This document shows positions 1-8,200 of a DNA stretch of 15,881 bases, in pieces (position 1 is the stretch's first letter; each line of letters starts with the position of its first letter). The position numbers were made by a program, and so were the translations under genes. The stretch comes from Sphingomonadales bacterium (lineage in GTDB: Bacteria > Bacteroidota > Bacteroidia > UBA7662). The DNA lies in NCBI GenBank assembly GCA_016872225.1, contig VHAW01000025.1, positions 1-15,881 of the forward strand. Reading direction: 5' to 3'. The notes beneath the pieces were generated by a model. The model searched no databases and was not told where the DNA came from. It was given only the letters and a program-made list of their open reading frames with translations.

Positions 1-107
1 GGTCGTTTAGGGGAAGCCCTGAGGGATTGGAAAAAGATTTTTTTTTATTAAAAGCGTATTGTTGCATCCATGGTTTAACTATCTTAGACCTAATTAAACA
101 TTTGCCT

Positions 108-281
108 ATGAATCCGTACCAGTCCCTTTTGAATGCCGTCCTTGAAATGGAGAAAGATTTCGAGAAATTTTACGACAAAAGCAATGCTGCAGCTGGCACT
201 AGGGTGCGCAAAGGTTTGCAGAACCTTAAGGCCAAGGCCCAGGAATTGCGCTTGGACGTGCAGTCCAAGAAAACTGCGTAA
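108..281 (+). CDS. Histone H1-like (Hc1-type) small basic protein
   Basis: A 57-residue basic protein rich in Lys, Arg and Ala, probably helical throughout. Residues 15-50 (EKDFEKFYDKSNAAAGTRVR and the following Lys/Ala-rich stretch) resemble the N-terminal part of chlamydial Hc1 and the short histone H1-like proteins common in Bacteroidota, especially the 'K-N-A-A-A-x-R-V-R' core. The family is thought to bind DNA non-specifically and help compact the nucleoid; here that is inferred from similarity only. The frame stays open upstream to the window edge, but ATG 108 is the first ATG in it and gives the usual family length. A hairpin follows, so the gene may be its own transcription unit. Similarity by eye is good; the exact function is not proven. 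Confidence 0.75.
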   Translation: MNPYQSLLNAVLEMEKDFEKFYDKSNAAAGTRVRKGLQNLKAKAQELRLDVQSKKTA

Positions 282-303
282 GCGTCCAATTTTTGGATAG
301 CGG

Positions 304-323
304 GAGGGTATCTTCGTACCCTC
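304..323 (+). terminator. Hairpin between the H1-like gene and tatC
   Basis: A perfect 7-bp inverted repeat, GAGGGTA ... TACCCTC, flanks the 6-base loop TCTTCG, with a possible extra G-T pair at the base. It lies 22 bases after the stop codon of the H1-like gene and before tatC. No T-run follows (the next bases are TTAAGGC), so it is not a textbook intrinsic terminator. It could instead be a transcript-end stabiliser or a structure in the tatC leader. A smaller inverted repeat (TCCAA, 3 bases, TTGGA at 285-297) lies just before it. Confidence 0.4.
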
Positions 324-369
324 TTAAGGCTTGGCTTACACGGATCAATTCGAGAAGAAGGATCGCTCT

Positions 370-1146
370 ATGGGGTTCATGGAGCATCTTGATGCCCTGA
401 GGTCCCATTTGTGGCGCTCGGTGTTGGTGTTGTTTGTGGCGATGATTTTTTTGTTTAGCCAGAAAGCCTGGGTTTTCGACGTGGTCTTGTTGGGGCCAAA
501 GCGTTCGGATTTTTTGACGTATCGGTGGGTTTGTTCTTTGGGTACTTATTGGGGTCTAGGCAAGGCATGGTGTGTGGATGTCTTGCCTTTGCAATTGGTC
601 AATTTGGATTTGACCGGGCAGCTTATGCAACATTTCTATGTCTCGATCGTGGGGGCGGTGGTGTTGATTTTTCCTTATTTGATTTGGGAAATTTGGCGAT
701 TTGTGGCTCCTGCTTTACGGGATAAGGAATATTATGCCGCCAGAAATTTAATTGCAGCGGTGATTATTTTGTTTTATGCGGGATGTGCATTTGGTTATTT
801 TGTGCTTAGCCCTATGAGTATTCTGTTCCTCAGCCAATATTCGGTGAGTACCGAGGTTGTCAATACCATTGCTTTGGGTTCCTACATTTCTACGCTTACG
901 ATGATGGTGTTGTCCGCAGGGTTGATTTTTGAATTACCGGTCTTGGCCTATTTTTTGGGTATGGTGGGGTTAATCAATGCACCTTGGATGAGAGCCAATA
1001 GACGCTATGCCATCGTGATCAATTTATTCATCGCTGCGGCATTGACTCCATCCGATGTAGGGGGTATGTTGATTCTAGCCTTGCCTATGATTTTGTTATA
1101 CGAAATGGCCATTTGGGTCGTGGCTAAGTCCGCCAATAGGAGCTGA
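370..1146 (+). CDS. tatC: Sec-independent protein translocase TatC
   Basis: TatC is the polytopic inner-membrane receptor of the twin-arginine pathway, which exports folded proteins. The 258-residue product begins with the family N-terminus MGFMEHLDALRSHLWRS and has about six hydrophobic spans (near residues 13-35, 88-108, 125-148, 170-195, 213-226, 232-250). Conserved stretches are FPYLIWEIWRFVAPAL (101-116), the acidic residue after it (Glu120, matching E. coli Glu103), FELPV (187-191, matching E. coli Glu170) and ALTPSD (224-229). The first periplasmic loop is long and carries two cysteines (55, 68), as I recall for other Bacteroidota TatC proteins. ATG 370 is chosen because AAGAAGGA lies 7 bases upstream; an in-frame TTG at 331 would add 13 polar residues and cannot be excluded. 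No tatA/tatB gene is in the window. rpiB follows after 16 bases. Confidence 0.93.
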   Translation: MGFMEHLDALRSHLWRSVLVLFVAMIFLFSQKAWVFDVVLLGPKRSDFLTYRWVCSLGTYWGLGKAWCVDVLPLQLVNLDLTGQLMQHFYVSIVGAVVLIFPYLIWEIWRFVAPALRDKEYYAARNLIAAVIILFYAGCAFGYFVLSPMSILFLSQYSVSTEVVNTIALGSYISTLTMMVLSAGLIFELPVLAYFLGMVGLINAPWMRANRRYAIVINLFIAAALTPSDVGGMLILALPMILLYEMAIWVVAKSANRS

Positions 1147-1150
1147 GGTA

Positions 1151-1158
1151 TAACTTTG
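1151..1158 (+). promoter_or_regulatory. Bacteroidota-type -7 box TAACTTTG before rpiB
   Basis: TAACTTTG matches the Bacteroidota -7 consensus TAnnTTTG exactly and is followed by CACC and then the rpiB ATG. It lies in the 16-base gap after tatC. A transcript from here would start at or within a base or two of the start codon, so it would be leaderless or nearly so. No clear -33 TTG is seen at the expected distance, which lowers confidence; rpiB may also be read through from tatC. Confidence 0.45.
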
Positions 1159-1162
1159 CACC

Positions 1163-1618
1163 ATGTTAAAGACCCATCCAACTCTCTTTATCGGATCGGA
1201 TCATGCGGGTTTTCAACTGAAGGAATTTTTAGTGGGTAAGCTTAACTTGGCCTATCCCACGGTCGACATGGGTTGTCCCGGGGAAGATTCGGTGGATTAT
1301 CCTATCATCGCCCGTTCCTTGACGGCGTCCGTGCTCCAAAACATCTCTTCGGCCGTAGGGATTCTCCTTTGTGGATCTGGCAATGGAATGTGTATGAGTG
1401 CTAACCGAACCCCGGGTATTCGGGCAGCTTTGTGTTGGAATGTTGAAATTGCTACTTTGGCACGCTTGCATAACAATGCCAATTTGCTTTGCCTTCCGGC
1501 CCGTTTCCTGAACCAGGAAGAAGCATGGAACATCGTTCAGTCCTTTTTACAAACCCCGTTTGAGGGTGGACGTCATTTGCGGAGAATTGAACTTCTTGAT
1601 TCTGCGAAATCATTTTGA
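1163..1618 (+). CDS. rpiB: Ribose-5-phosphate isomerase B
   Basis: A cytoplasmic enzyme of the RpiB/LacAB family that interconverts ribose 5-phosphate and ribulose 5-phosphate in the non-oxidative pentose phosphate pathway. The 151 residues match the usual length. Visible motifs are GSDHAG (11-16), DYP (45-47), the anion-hole loop CGSGNGM (70-76) with the catalytic cysteine Cys70, IRAALC (86-91), ARLHNNANLLCL (100-111) with His103, and GGRHLRRI (135-142), whose Arg/His residues bind the substrate phosphate in the family. The last base of its TGA stop is the first base of the lutB ATG, suggesting translational coupling. RpiB relatives can act on allose 6-phosphate or galactose 6-phosphate; ribose 5-phosphate is the default call. 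Confidence 0.93.
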   Translation: MLKTHPTLFIGSDHAGFQLKEFLVGKLNLAYPTVDMGCPGEDSVDYPIIARSLTASVLQNISSAVGILLCGSGNGMCMSANRTPGIRAALCWNVEIATLARLHNNANLLCLPARFLNQEEAWNIVQSFLQTPFEGGRHLRRIELLDSAKSF

Positions 1619-3024
1619 TGGTCATTAAGATGTCCGGAATTTCTGCGAAGGCCAAGAATTTTGAAGCGGTTACAGCGAACAAAGGCTTTGACTATGATCA
1701 TCGTCGCAAGATTAATTTTAACATGGGGCGGTATCACCAAGCCGTGTCTAAAGGTGTTGCCGATTATAGGGATTTGGAATTAGCCAGAGACCGAGCGGCC
1801 GAGATTCGATGGAAGGCTATTGAGCATTTGGAAACAAACTTGTTGCGCTTCGAAACTGCGGCTCGCGCCAACGGGGTGAAGGTGGTATGGGCGACCGATG
1901 GTTCGGAAGCCGTGGAAGCAGTATTGGAAGTTGTTCGTCGTCATAGAACCAGGCTCGTGGTTAAGTCCAAGTCCATGGTCACCGAAGAAATTCACTTGAA
2001 CAGTGGACTAAAGAAGAATCGCATTGAAGTAGTGGAAACAGACTTGGGCGAGTACATTCAGCAATTGGATGAGGAGCCTCCTTATCATATTGTTACGCCT
2101 GCGATGCACAAATCCCGTGAGGATGTGGCCGCGTTGTTTCACCGTAAACTTGGCACAGACCCTCACGCCAGTCCCGAAGCCTTGACTCTATATGCCCGTT
2201 ATTTGTTGCGTGATCAATACTTACAGGCTGGGGTGGGCATCACAGGGGCTAATTTTCTTTTGGCGGATACCGGTGGGGTTTGTGTTACTGAAAATGAGGG
2301 GAATGCCCGAATGAGCACAAGTTTTGTGAAATCACATGTTGTTATCGCTGGAATTGAAAAGGTTATTGGTTCTTCAGAAGAACTGGATCTGATGTGGCCT
2401 TTGCTTGCGTCAAAGGGGACAGGTCAACAAATGACAGCCTATAATACAATTTTCCACGGACCTCGTCATAATCTAGAGGAAGATGGGCCCTCCGAAATGG
2501 TGGTTATTCTTTTGGATAATGGCCGAACCCGTTTATTGGCTGACCCTGCGCTTAGACAATCACTTTATTGTATTCGTTGCGGGGCCTGCCTGAATGCTTG
2601 CCCGGTATACAAGAATATCGGCGGTCATAGTTATAACGCCCCCTATTCGGGGCCCATTGGCAAAGTAATTAGCCCTCATTTGCTGCCTTTTGCGGATTTT
2701 CAGCATTTGAGCCAGGCCAGTTCGCTGTGTGGAAATTGCACCGAAGTTTGCCCGGTTAGGATACCCTTGCATCAGCTTATTTTATCCAATCGTCGCAAAG
2801 CGGCAAATGAACCTCAAGTTAATTGGGTTACCTCATCCCAAGGGCTGATGTGGAAGGCCTGGTCAAGGGCTATGCAACACAGACCTTTGTTAAATCTTCT
2901 TGGATCGCGTACCAAGGCCTGGTTTCTGCGATTTTTTTTCGCGTCCGCTTGGGGGCAACGTCGGCATTTACCTTCTCCCGCATTCCAGTCTTTTCATCAG
3001 CAATGGGCCAAGCGTAAATCTTGA
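1618..3024 (+). CDS. lutB: LutB/LldF-type L-lactate oxidation iron-sulfur protein
   Basis: A 468-residue protein with an LUD (lactate utilisation) domain over roughly residues 70-300 followed by a ferredoxin-like region. Two cysteine clusters are visible: CIRCGACLNACPVY (318-331; Cys318, 321, 324, 328) and CGNCTEVCPV (371-380; Cys371, 374, 378). In the family these bind 4Fe-4S clusters. LutB works with LutA and LutC in a cytoplasmic complex that oxidises L-lactate to pyruvate. The N-terminal KINFNMGRYHQAV (31-43) and the GGHSYNAPYSGPIG stretch (335-348) are also typical. The ATG at 1618 overlaps the rpiB stop; ATG 1630 is an alternative. lutA and lutC are not adjacent, so the partners must be encoded elsewhere or the protein has a related electron-transfer role. 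Confidence 0.88.
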   Translation: MVIKMSGISAKAKNFEAVTANKGFDYDHRRKINFNMGRYHQAVSKGVADYRDLELARDRAAEIRWKAIEHLETNLLRFETAARANGVKVVWATDGSEAVEAVLEVVRRHRTRLVVKSKSMVTEEIHLNSGLKKNRIEVVETDLGEYIQQLDEEPPYHIVTPAMHKSREDVAALFHRKLGTDPHASPEALTLYARYLLRDQYLQAGVGITGANFLLADTGGVCVTENEGNARMSTSFVKSHVVIAGIEKVIGSSEELDLMWPLLASKGTGQQMTAYNTIFHGPRHNLEEDGPSEMVVILLDNGRTRLLADPALRQSLYCIRCGACLNACPVYKNIGGHSYNAPYSGPIGKVISPHLLPFADFQHLSQASSLCGNCTEVCPVRIPLHQLILSNRRKAANEPQVNWVTSSQGLMWKAWSRAMQHRPLLNLLGSRTKAWFLRFFFASAWGQRRHLPSPAFQSFHQQWAKRKS

Positions 3025-3027
3025 AAA

Positions 3028-3066
3028 GCTTTTATGCTTTTATGAATTTCATGCTTTCATGAATTT
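3028..3066. repeat. Short direct and inverted repeats upstream of the E1 gene
   Basis: The 65-base gap between lutB and the E1 gene contains repeated words: GCTTTTATG at 3028 and again at 3036, and a 14-base direct repeat with one mismatch, GCTTTTATGAATTT (3036-3049) and GCTTTCATGAATTT (3053-3066), with a period of 17 bases. Within it TTCATG-CTTT-CATGAA (3048-3063) is a perfect inverted repeat. The spacing of about 1.6 helical turns and the symmetry would suit a regulator operator for the E1 gene, but this is inference. No clear TAnnTTTG box is present. Confidence 0.5.
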
Positions 3067-3089
3067 GGTCTAGAATTCAAGTTTTCCCT

Positions 3090-5186
3090 ATGAAATGGTT
3101 TTTTCGAGGTTCTTCTTCAACCTCTGCTTCGGTCTCTGAAGCGAAGGCTTCCGGGGGTTCGATTACGGGTTCTTCTGCGGTTGACCCTTACGCGGTGATT
3201 CGGTATGACCGTACGGGGTATTCTGATGCTGAATTATTGGGTCTTTACGAGGCGCTTTTGTTGCCAAGGATGATAGAGGATAAAATGTTGATTCTGCTTC
3301 GTCAAGGCAAAGTCTCGAAATGGTTTTCTGGCATCGGTCAAGAGGCCATCGCCGTGGGTTGTACCAAGGCGCTTTTGCAAGAAGAATTTATTTTCCCACT
3401 TCATCGGAATTTGGGGGTATTCACATCACGTGGAATGGATTTGACTCGGTTATTTGCGCAATTGCAGGGAAAATCATCGGGGTATAGTCAAGGACGCGAA
3501 AGGTCCTTTCATTTCGGGAGCAGAGAACATGCTATTGTGGGCATGATCTCACATTTGGGTCCCCAACTTACTTTGGCCAATGGCGCAGCTTTAAGCCTTG
3601 TGTTGGATGGAAAACCGGGGGTGAGTTTGGCGTTTACTGGTGATGGCGGAACTTCAGAAGGTGATTTCCATGAGGCCCTCAATGTCGCTGCAGTTTGGCA
3701 GTTGCCCGTGATCTTTGTTATCGAAAACAATGGTTACGGATTATCCACCCCATCCGATGAACAATTTCGTTGTAAGCAATTTATAGACAAGGGTATAGGA
3801 TATGGTATGGAGTCAATTCGCATCGACGGGAATAACATTCTAGAGGTTCATCGTACCGTCAAAGCCATGGCCGAGCAAATGCGTCAACATCCAGCGCCTT
3901 TGTTGTTGGAATGCATGACCTTTAGAATGCGTGGCCATGAGGAGGCATCTGGGGTTAAATATGTTCCAAAATATTTGTTGGAACAATGGTCATTAAAAGA
4001 TCCTTTGAGTAATTATGAAAACTTCCTAAAGGGTTTAAATGTTCTCAATGATGCAATGATTGTTGAACGGCGCGAGCAGTTTCTTAATCATATTGAAGAG
4101 GCCTTGGAAGTCGTTTTTGCAGAAACAGAGCCAGCTGTCGATGCCTCAAGAGAGTTGGAGGCAGTTTATGCGCCTGCCCCTTTTCCTGAGGCCACGGATG
4201 CGGTTTGGTCACCTAAAAATCGAAGAGAGCTTCGCTTGGTGGATGCGGTCAAAGAGGCTTTGGATCAGGCGATGGATCGTGATCCCAATTTGGTGCTTAT
4301 GGGTCAGGATATCGCAGGTTACGGAGGGGTTTTCAAAGCCACGGAGGGGTTGCTTGAGAAATATGGTCCAGGCCGAGTGCGCAATACGCCACTTTGTGAG
4401 TCGGCTATAGTGGGGGCGGCCCTTGGTTTGTCAATTGCGGGCAAGAGAGCTATGATGGAAATGCAATTTGCCGATTTTGTATCCTGCGGGTTCAATCAGA
4501 TTGTGAATAACCTGGCCAAAATCCATTACCGATGGGGTCAGGAGGCTCGTGTCGTGGTGCGCATGCCTACCGGAGCAGGGGTGGGGGCAGGCCCCTTCCA
4601 TTCCCAATCCAACGAGGCCTGGTTTACCCATGTTCCCGGTTTAAAAGTCGTCTATCCAGCATTTCCGGCAGAAGCCAAAGCCATGCTGTTGTACGCATTG
4701 CGAGATAATTCCCCTTATTTGTTTATGGAACACAAGGCCCTGTACAGGAGTTTAAGTGGACCTGTTTCGGAGGAAATTACGGAATTGCCCCCGGGCAAAG
4801 CAAGGATTGTTCGGAACGGAACCGGGGCCACCTTGGTAGCATACGGTATGGCGGTGCATTGGGCCTTGAATTTGGCTGATGAGTTTCCGGATTACGATTT
4901 GGAGGTGGTGGATTTGCGCTCTTTGTTGCCTTGGGACAAGGCTACAGTCCTTGAATCCGTGAAGCGAACTGGCAAAGTGCTGGTACTCCACGAGGATACC
5001 CTCACAGGAGGTTATGGCGGAGAAATTGCCTCCACGATTGCGGAAAAGGCTTTTAATCACCTGGATGGTCCTGTCATGCGCTTTGGGGCCTTGGATACTC
5101 CAGTACCGTTTGCAGTGACCTTGGAACAAGATTTCTTGGGTTACTCTCGTCTAAAAACCAAATTAAAAGCCCTCATGGCTTACTAA
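3090..5186 (+). CDS. Fused alpha/beta E1 subunit of a 2-oxoacid dehydrogenase (branched-chain type)
   Basis: A 698-residue thiamine-diphosphate enzyme with both E1 subunits in one chain. The alpha half (about 45-345) has GIGQEAIAVG (81-90), HRNLG (105-109), and the ThDP/Mg site starting GDGGTSEGDF (184-193) and ending ENNGYG (212-217), then RGHEEASG (281-288). The beta half (about 380-698) has TPLCESAIVGAALG (433-446), MQFADFVSCGFNQIVNNLAK (458-477), PFHSQSNEAWFTHVPGLKVV (502-521) and LVLHEDTLTGGYG (631-643). E1 decarboxylates a 2-oxoacid and transfers the acyl group to the lipoyl arm of E2. The layout fits the Bacteroidota fused 2-oxoisovalerate (branched-chain) dehydrogenase; pyruvate cannot be excluded. 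Residues 1-35 are an unusual Ser/Gly-rich extension with no conserved motif; an in-frame GTG at 3195 could be an alternative start. E2 and E3 are not in the window. Confidence 0.9.
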   Translation: MKWFFRGSSSTSASVSEAKASGGSITGSSAVDPYAVIRYDRTGYSDAELLGLYEALLLPRMIEDKMLILLRQGKVSKWFSGIGQEAIAVGCTKALLQEEFIFPLHRNLGVFTSRGMDLTRLFAQLQGKSSGYSQGRERSFHFGSREHAIVGMISHLGPQLTLANGAALSLVLDGKPGVSLAFTGDGGTSEGDFHEALNVAAVWQLPVIFVIENNGYGLSTPSDEQFRCKQFIDKGIGYGMESIRIDGNNILEVHRTVKAMAEQMRQHPAPLLLECMTFRMRGHEEASGVKYVPKYLLEQWSLKDPLSNYENFLKGLNVLNDAMIVERREQFLNHIEEALEVVFAETEPAVDASRELEAVYAPAPFPEATDAVWSPKNRRELRLVDAVKEALDQAMDRDPNLVLMGQDIAGYGGVFKATEGLLEKYGPGRVRNTPLCESAIVGAALGLSIAGKRAMMEMQFADFVSCGFNQIVNNLAKIHYRWGQEARVVVRMPTGAGVGAGPFHSQSNEAWFTHVPGLKVVYPAFPAEAKAMLLYALRDNSPYLFMEHKALYRSLSGPVSEEITELPPGKARIVRNGTGATLVAYGMAVHWALNLADEFPDYDLEVVDLRSLLPWDKATVLESVKRTGKVLVLHEDTLTGGYGGEIASTIAEKAFNHLDGPVMRFGALDTPVPFAVTLEQDFLGYSRLKTKLKALMAY

Positions 5187-5232
5187 TTAGGGTGTTTTGG
5201 GGTTATTTTGGAGCCTTGACTCTAAGAGACCT

Positions 5233-8200
5233 ATGAATTTTATCAAGCCGTTTATTCCATTGATCAGAGGGTCATTTCTGATTCTCTTCGGTTATTCTTT
5301 GATTGCACCTTGGAGGGCTGTTGCTCAGCCTGTTTTACCTCCGGGTATTACCGCCAGGTTTTATACTACTTTTCAGAATGCGGACCCCTTGGATTCAGTA
5401 ATTGTTACGGGTCTATGGGATACCGTCAGTACCTACCGATTTCCGGCAGCGCCTGCAGGTTTATCCGTTCGTGGCCGTGTAAATTCTGCACAGACCTCCA
5501 TTCTTGAACTTAAACCTTTTTCGACGCTTGGGCATTTCAAAGTGTGGTTAGACTTTGCACATATTGCCAAATTGGAATTCAACGATACCGCAATTGTTCA
5601 ATTTTCGTTGGACCAGGGGGCAACATGGACGCGTTTGTTAGGGGCTTCTTGTCGATACCTGGGAACTTCGGTTAGCTTTCCACAGCCCTTAGCCAGTGGA
5701 GGCAGTCGATTTCATCAACAGTCTTATCCAGCAGATTGGTTGGCTGGAGGTAATCTCGGAGCATTGCCACAAGCGTCTTGGTGGAAGCAGGAGCGATTTG
5801 ACATGTCGCCTTTCGTTTCGAATCAGGCCGATGTCCGCATTCGATTCCTCCTCAAAGACGGGAACAACAACGGATTGGGGTCGCCGATTCCAGGTTACGG
5901 CTGGTTACTGGATTCCATTCTTGTGACCTCCGCTTTCTCAGAAATCATTCCTCCTCTGATTACCCACACGGCCCTCACAGGTCTTCAGTTTAATATCAAT
6001 CAAACTTTCTCAGCGACCATCCGAGATTCTTTGGGCTGCGATTCCACCGGCATTGATACGCTTGGGGTGCACCTTTTCTATCGAATCAATTCTGGGTCTT
6101 TGGATTCGGTGCGTATGCTGCGCCAAGGAAACACCTTGACATGGTCGGCCAGTTTGGATAGCACGAGGATTGCAGACGGTGACACGGTTCGATACTTAAT
6201 TCGGGCTAAGGACTCTTCCCCCCGGCGCAATGTGAAATTCTTTCCACCGCAGCTTAATCTCGCCGACTCTTTCTTAACCTATTTGGCATCCCTATTTCCC
6301 ACCGTGGTACACTCCGCTCCGGTTACAGGGTATCAATTTAGCCCAGGTCCCTTTGTGATCAACGCGCAAATGAGTGATGCCTCCGGAATTGACAGTGCAA
6401 TTTTAGTATACTCTCTCAATAACGGACCGTTTATAACACGACGAATGCCCAATGTGGGGGGGATTAATTACAGAGACTCCATTTTTACCGTGGACGGAGA
6501 TTCTGTGCGCTATTATATCGAAGCGGTTGACAATTCCCCCAGGCGCTTTCGCAAAAAGTTACCCGATACTACGGCTTTTTATACGTTTACGGCATCAGGC
6601 CCGCCCTTGGTCGAATGGCCTGCAACCTTTCAGCAATGCGATGTGTTCCTAGGTCCTGTTTATAGCCTGGGACCTTTCAATATCCCTGTTCGTCTTACCG
6701 ATGGATCGGATATTGACACCGCGTATTTGCATTACAAAGTGGATAATGGACCCTACCAAATGGTGGGCATGAGCAGAGGTGCGGCCGTTCGCGATACCCT
6801 GGCTCGATGGAATTTCAACGGGGCTTCGGCCGCGACCATCCCGGGTGGCGTTAATGCCCCAACTCCGCATCGTGGTACAGGGACTGCGGCTTTGGTCAAT
6901 GCCCCTACGGGCACTTTTGTGTTGGGGAATGCCGCGACTTCGTCTAACAATTCATCCGATTCTGCCGCAGGCGCTACCAATTTCTGTTGGAATACCACTC
7001 AGTATCCCGCTGTGAATAGCAATACTGCCCGCGGTGTGCAGTTCAATGTGGCGACCACCGGTAAACGCAATGTCAAAATGAGTTTTGATATGTACCATGG
7101 TGCAACTGCATCCCGATTTGTGCGCTTGGAGTACTCCCTCAACGGCAGTACCTGGACTCCTTACACGGGAAGCGGAACCGATACTGCCAACCTTTACCGA
7201 GCAAATCTTGGAGGGAATCAATGGTATAACAACAGAGTAGCAGACTTTAACGGAATACAGGGTGTTGATAATAATGCTCTCTTTAGGGTGAGGTTAATCA
7301 CTATTTTCGCTCCTGGTACTGCTGCTTACGCTCCTGCAACAGCGGGTCAGACCTATGCCCCAACAGGCTCGCTGCGCATCGATGCGGTGACGATATCGGG
7401 TGAAAATGATTCCTATTGCAACTGGTTTGCTCAGGTTCCAGCCGTATCGGACAGTGATACGGTATCTTATTATGTCAGAGCATTTGATAAGTCGGTACGC
7501 AGGAATTTGACGGTAAGCCCTTCCATTCAGAATCCGAGGACGTTCATTGCTTTGAACGGTTTGAATATGCCCTATCAAGATGGCTTTGAAGTTAATAATG
7601 CCTTGTGGTCACCCTTTGTGCTTACCGGACCGGTTGCCAATCCCGTGTACAGTCCTGGCGGTTGGGTGCGCGGTACGCCAGGGAAGAGCATCCTTAACTC
7701 GGCTTTTCAGGGTTCGAATGCATGGACCGTGGATTCTTTGAACGGTAATTACCCGAACAATGCCTTTTATGTGTTGGAATCTCCCGTCTTCAATTTTCTT
7801 AATTCGGAGCAATCGTATTTGAACTTCATGCAATGGCGCGTGATTGATAGCGGTGGGGTCACCAATCCCTTCAGTCCAGGTTTGGGGGATGGATTCTGGG
7901 TGGAATATACCCGCAATATTTCCGTACCCAATTGGCAGAAGCTCGGTATTTACAGCGTATTGCCTAATTCAGCGCAGAGCAATTGGTACAACCGCTCCAG
8001 CATTTCGGGTTTGACCACGAGTGGGGGATGGGATGGCCGAAATGGAGGTTGGGCAAGATCCGAAATTCGTCTACCGGACTCGCTCTTCAAAGGGGTGAAT
8101 CTGGGAGGTACAGCCTCTAAGGTTCGCTTCCGGATGGTATTTCGATCCAACGGAGCCACTACCTCCAACGGGGTCGCGGTCGATAATATTCAGGTGGCCA

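Noticed and set aside
1..51. A possible C-terminal tail of an upstream + strand gene (frame 1, GRLGEALRDWKKIFFY then TAA)
   Set aside because: Only 16 residues are visible and they match nothing I recognise; any open frame at the edge could look like this.
59..87. Possible promoter of the H1-like gene (TTG, 18 bases, TATCTTAG)
   Set aside because: The -7 box has one mismatch and short TTG motifs are frequent in this AT-rich stretch; not strong enough to list.
4060..4410. A 116-codon + strand ORF within the E1 gene
   Set aside because: Out-of-frame shadow of a well-conserved E1 sequence; its translation has no recognisable domain.
4752..5129. A 125-codon - strand ORF opposite the E1 gene
   Set aside because: Antisense shadow over conserved E1 beta motifs; no domain, no ribosome binding site and no promoter seen.
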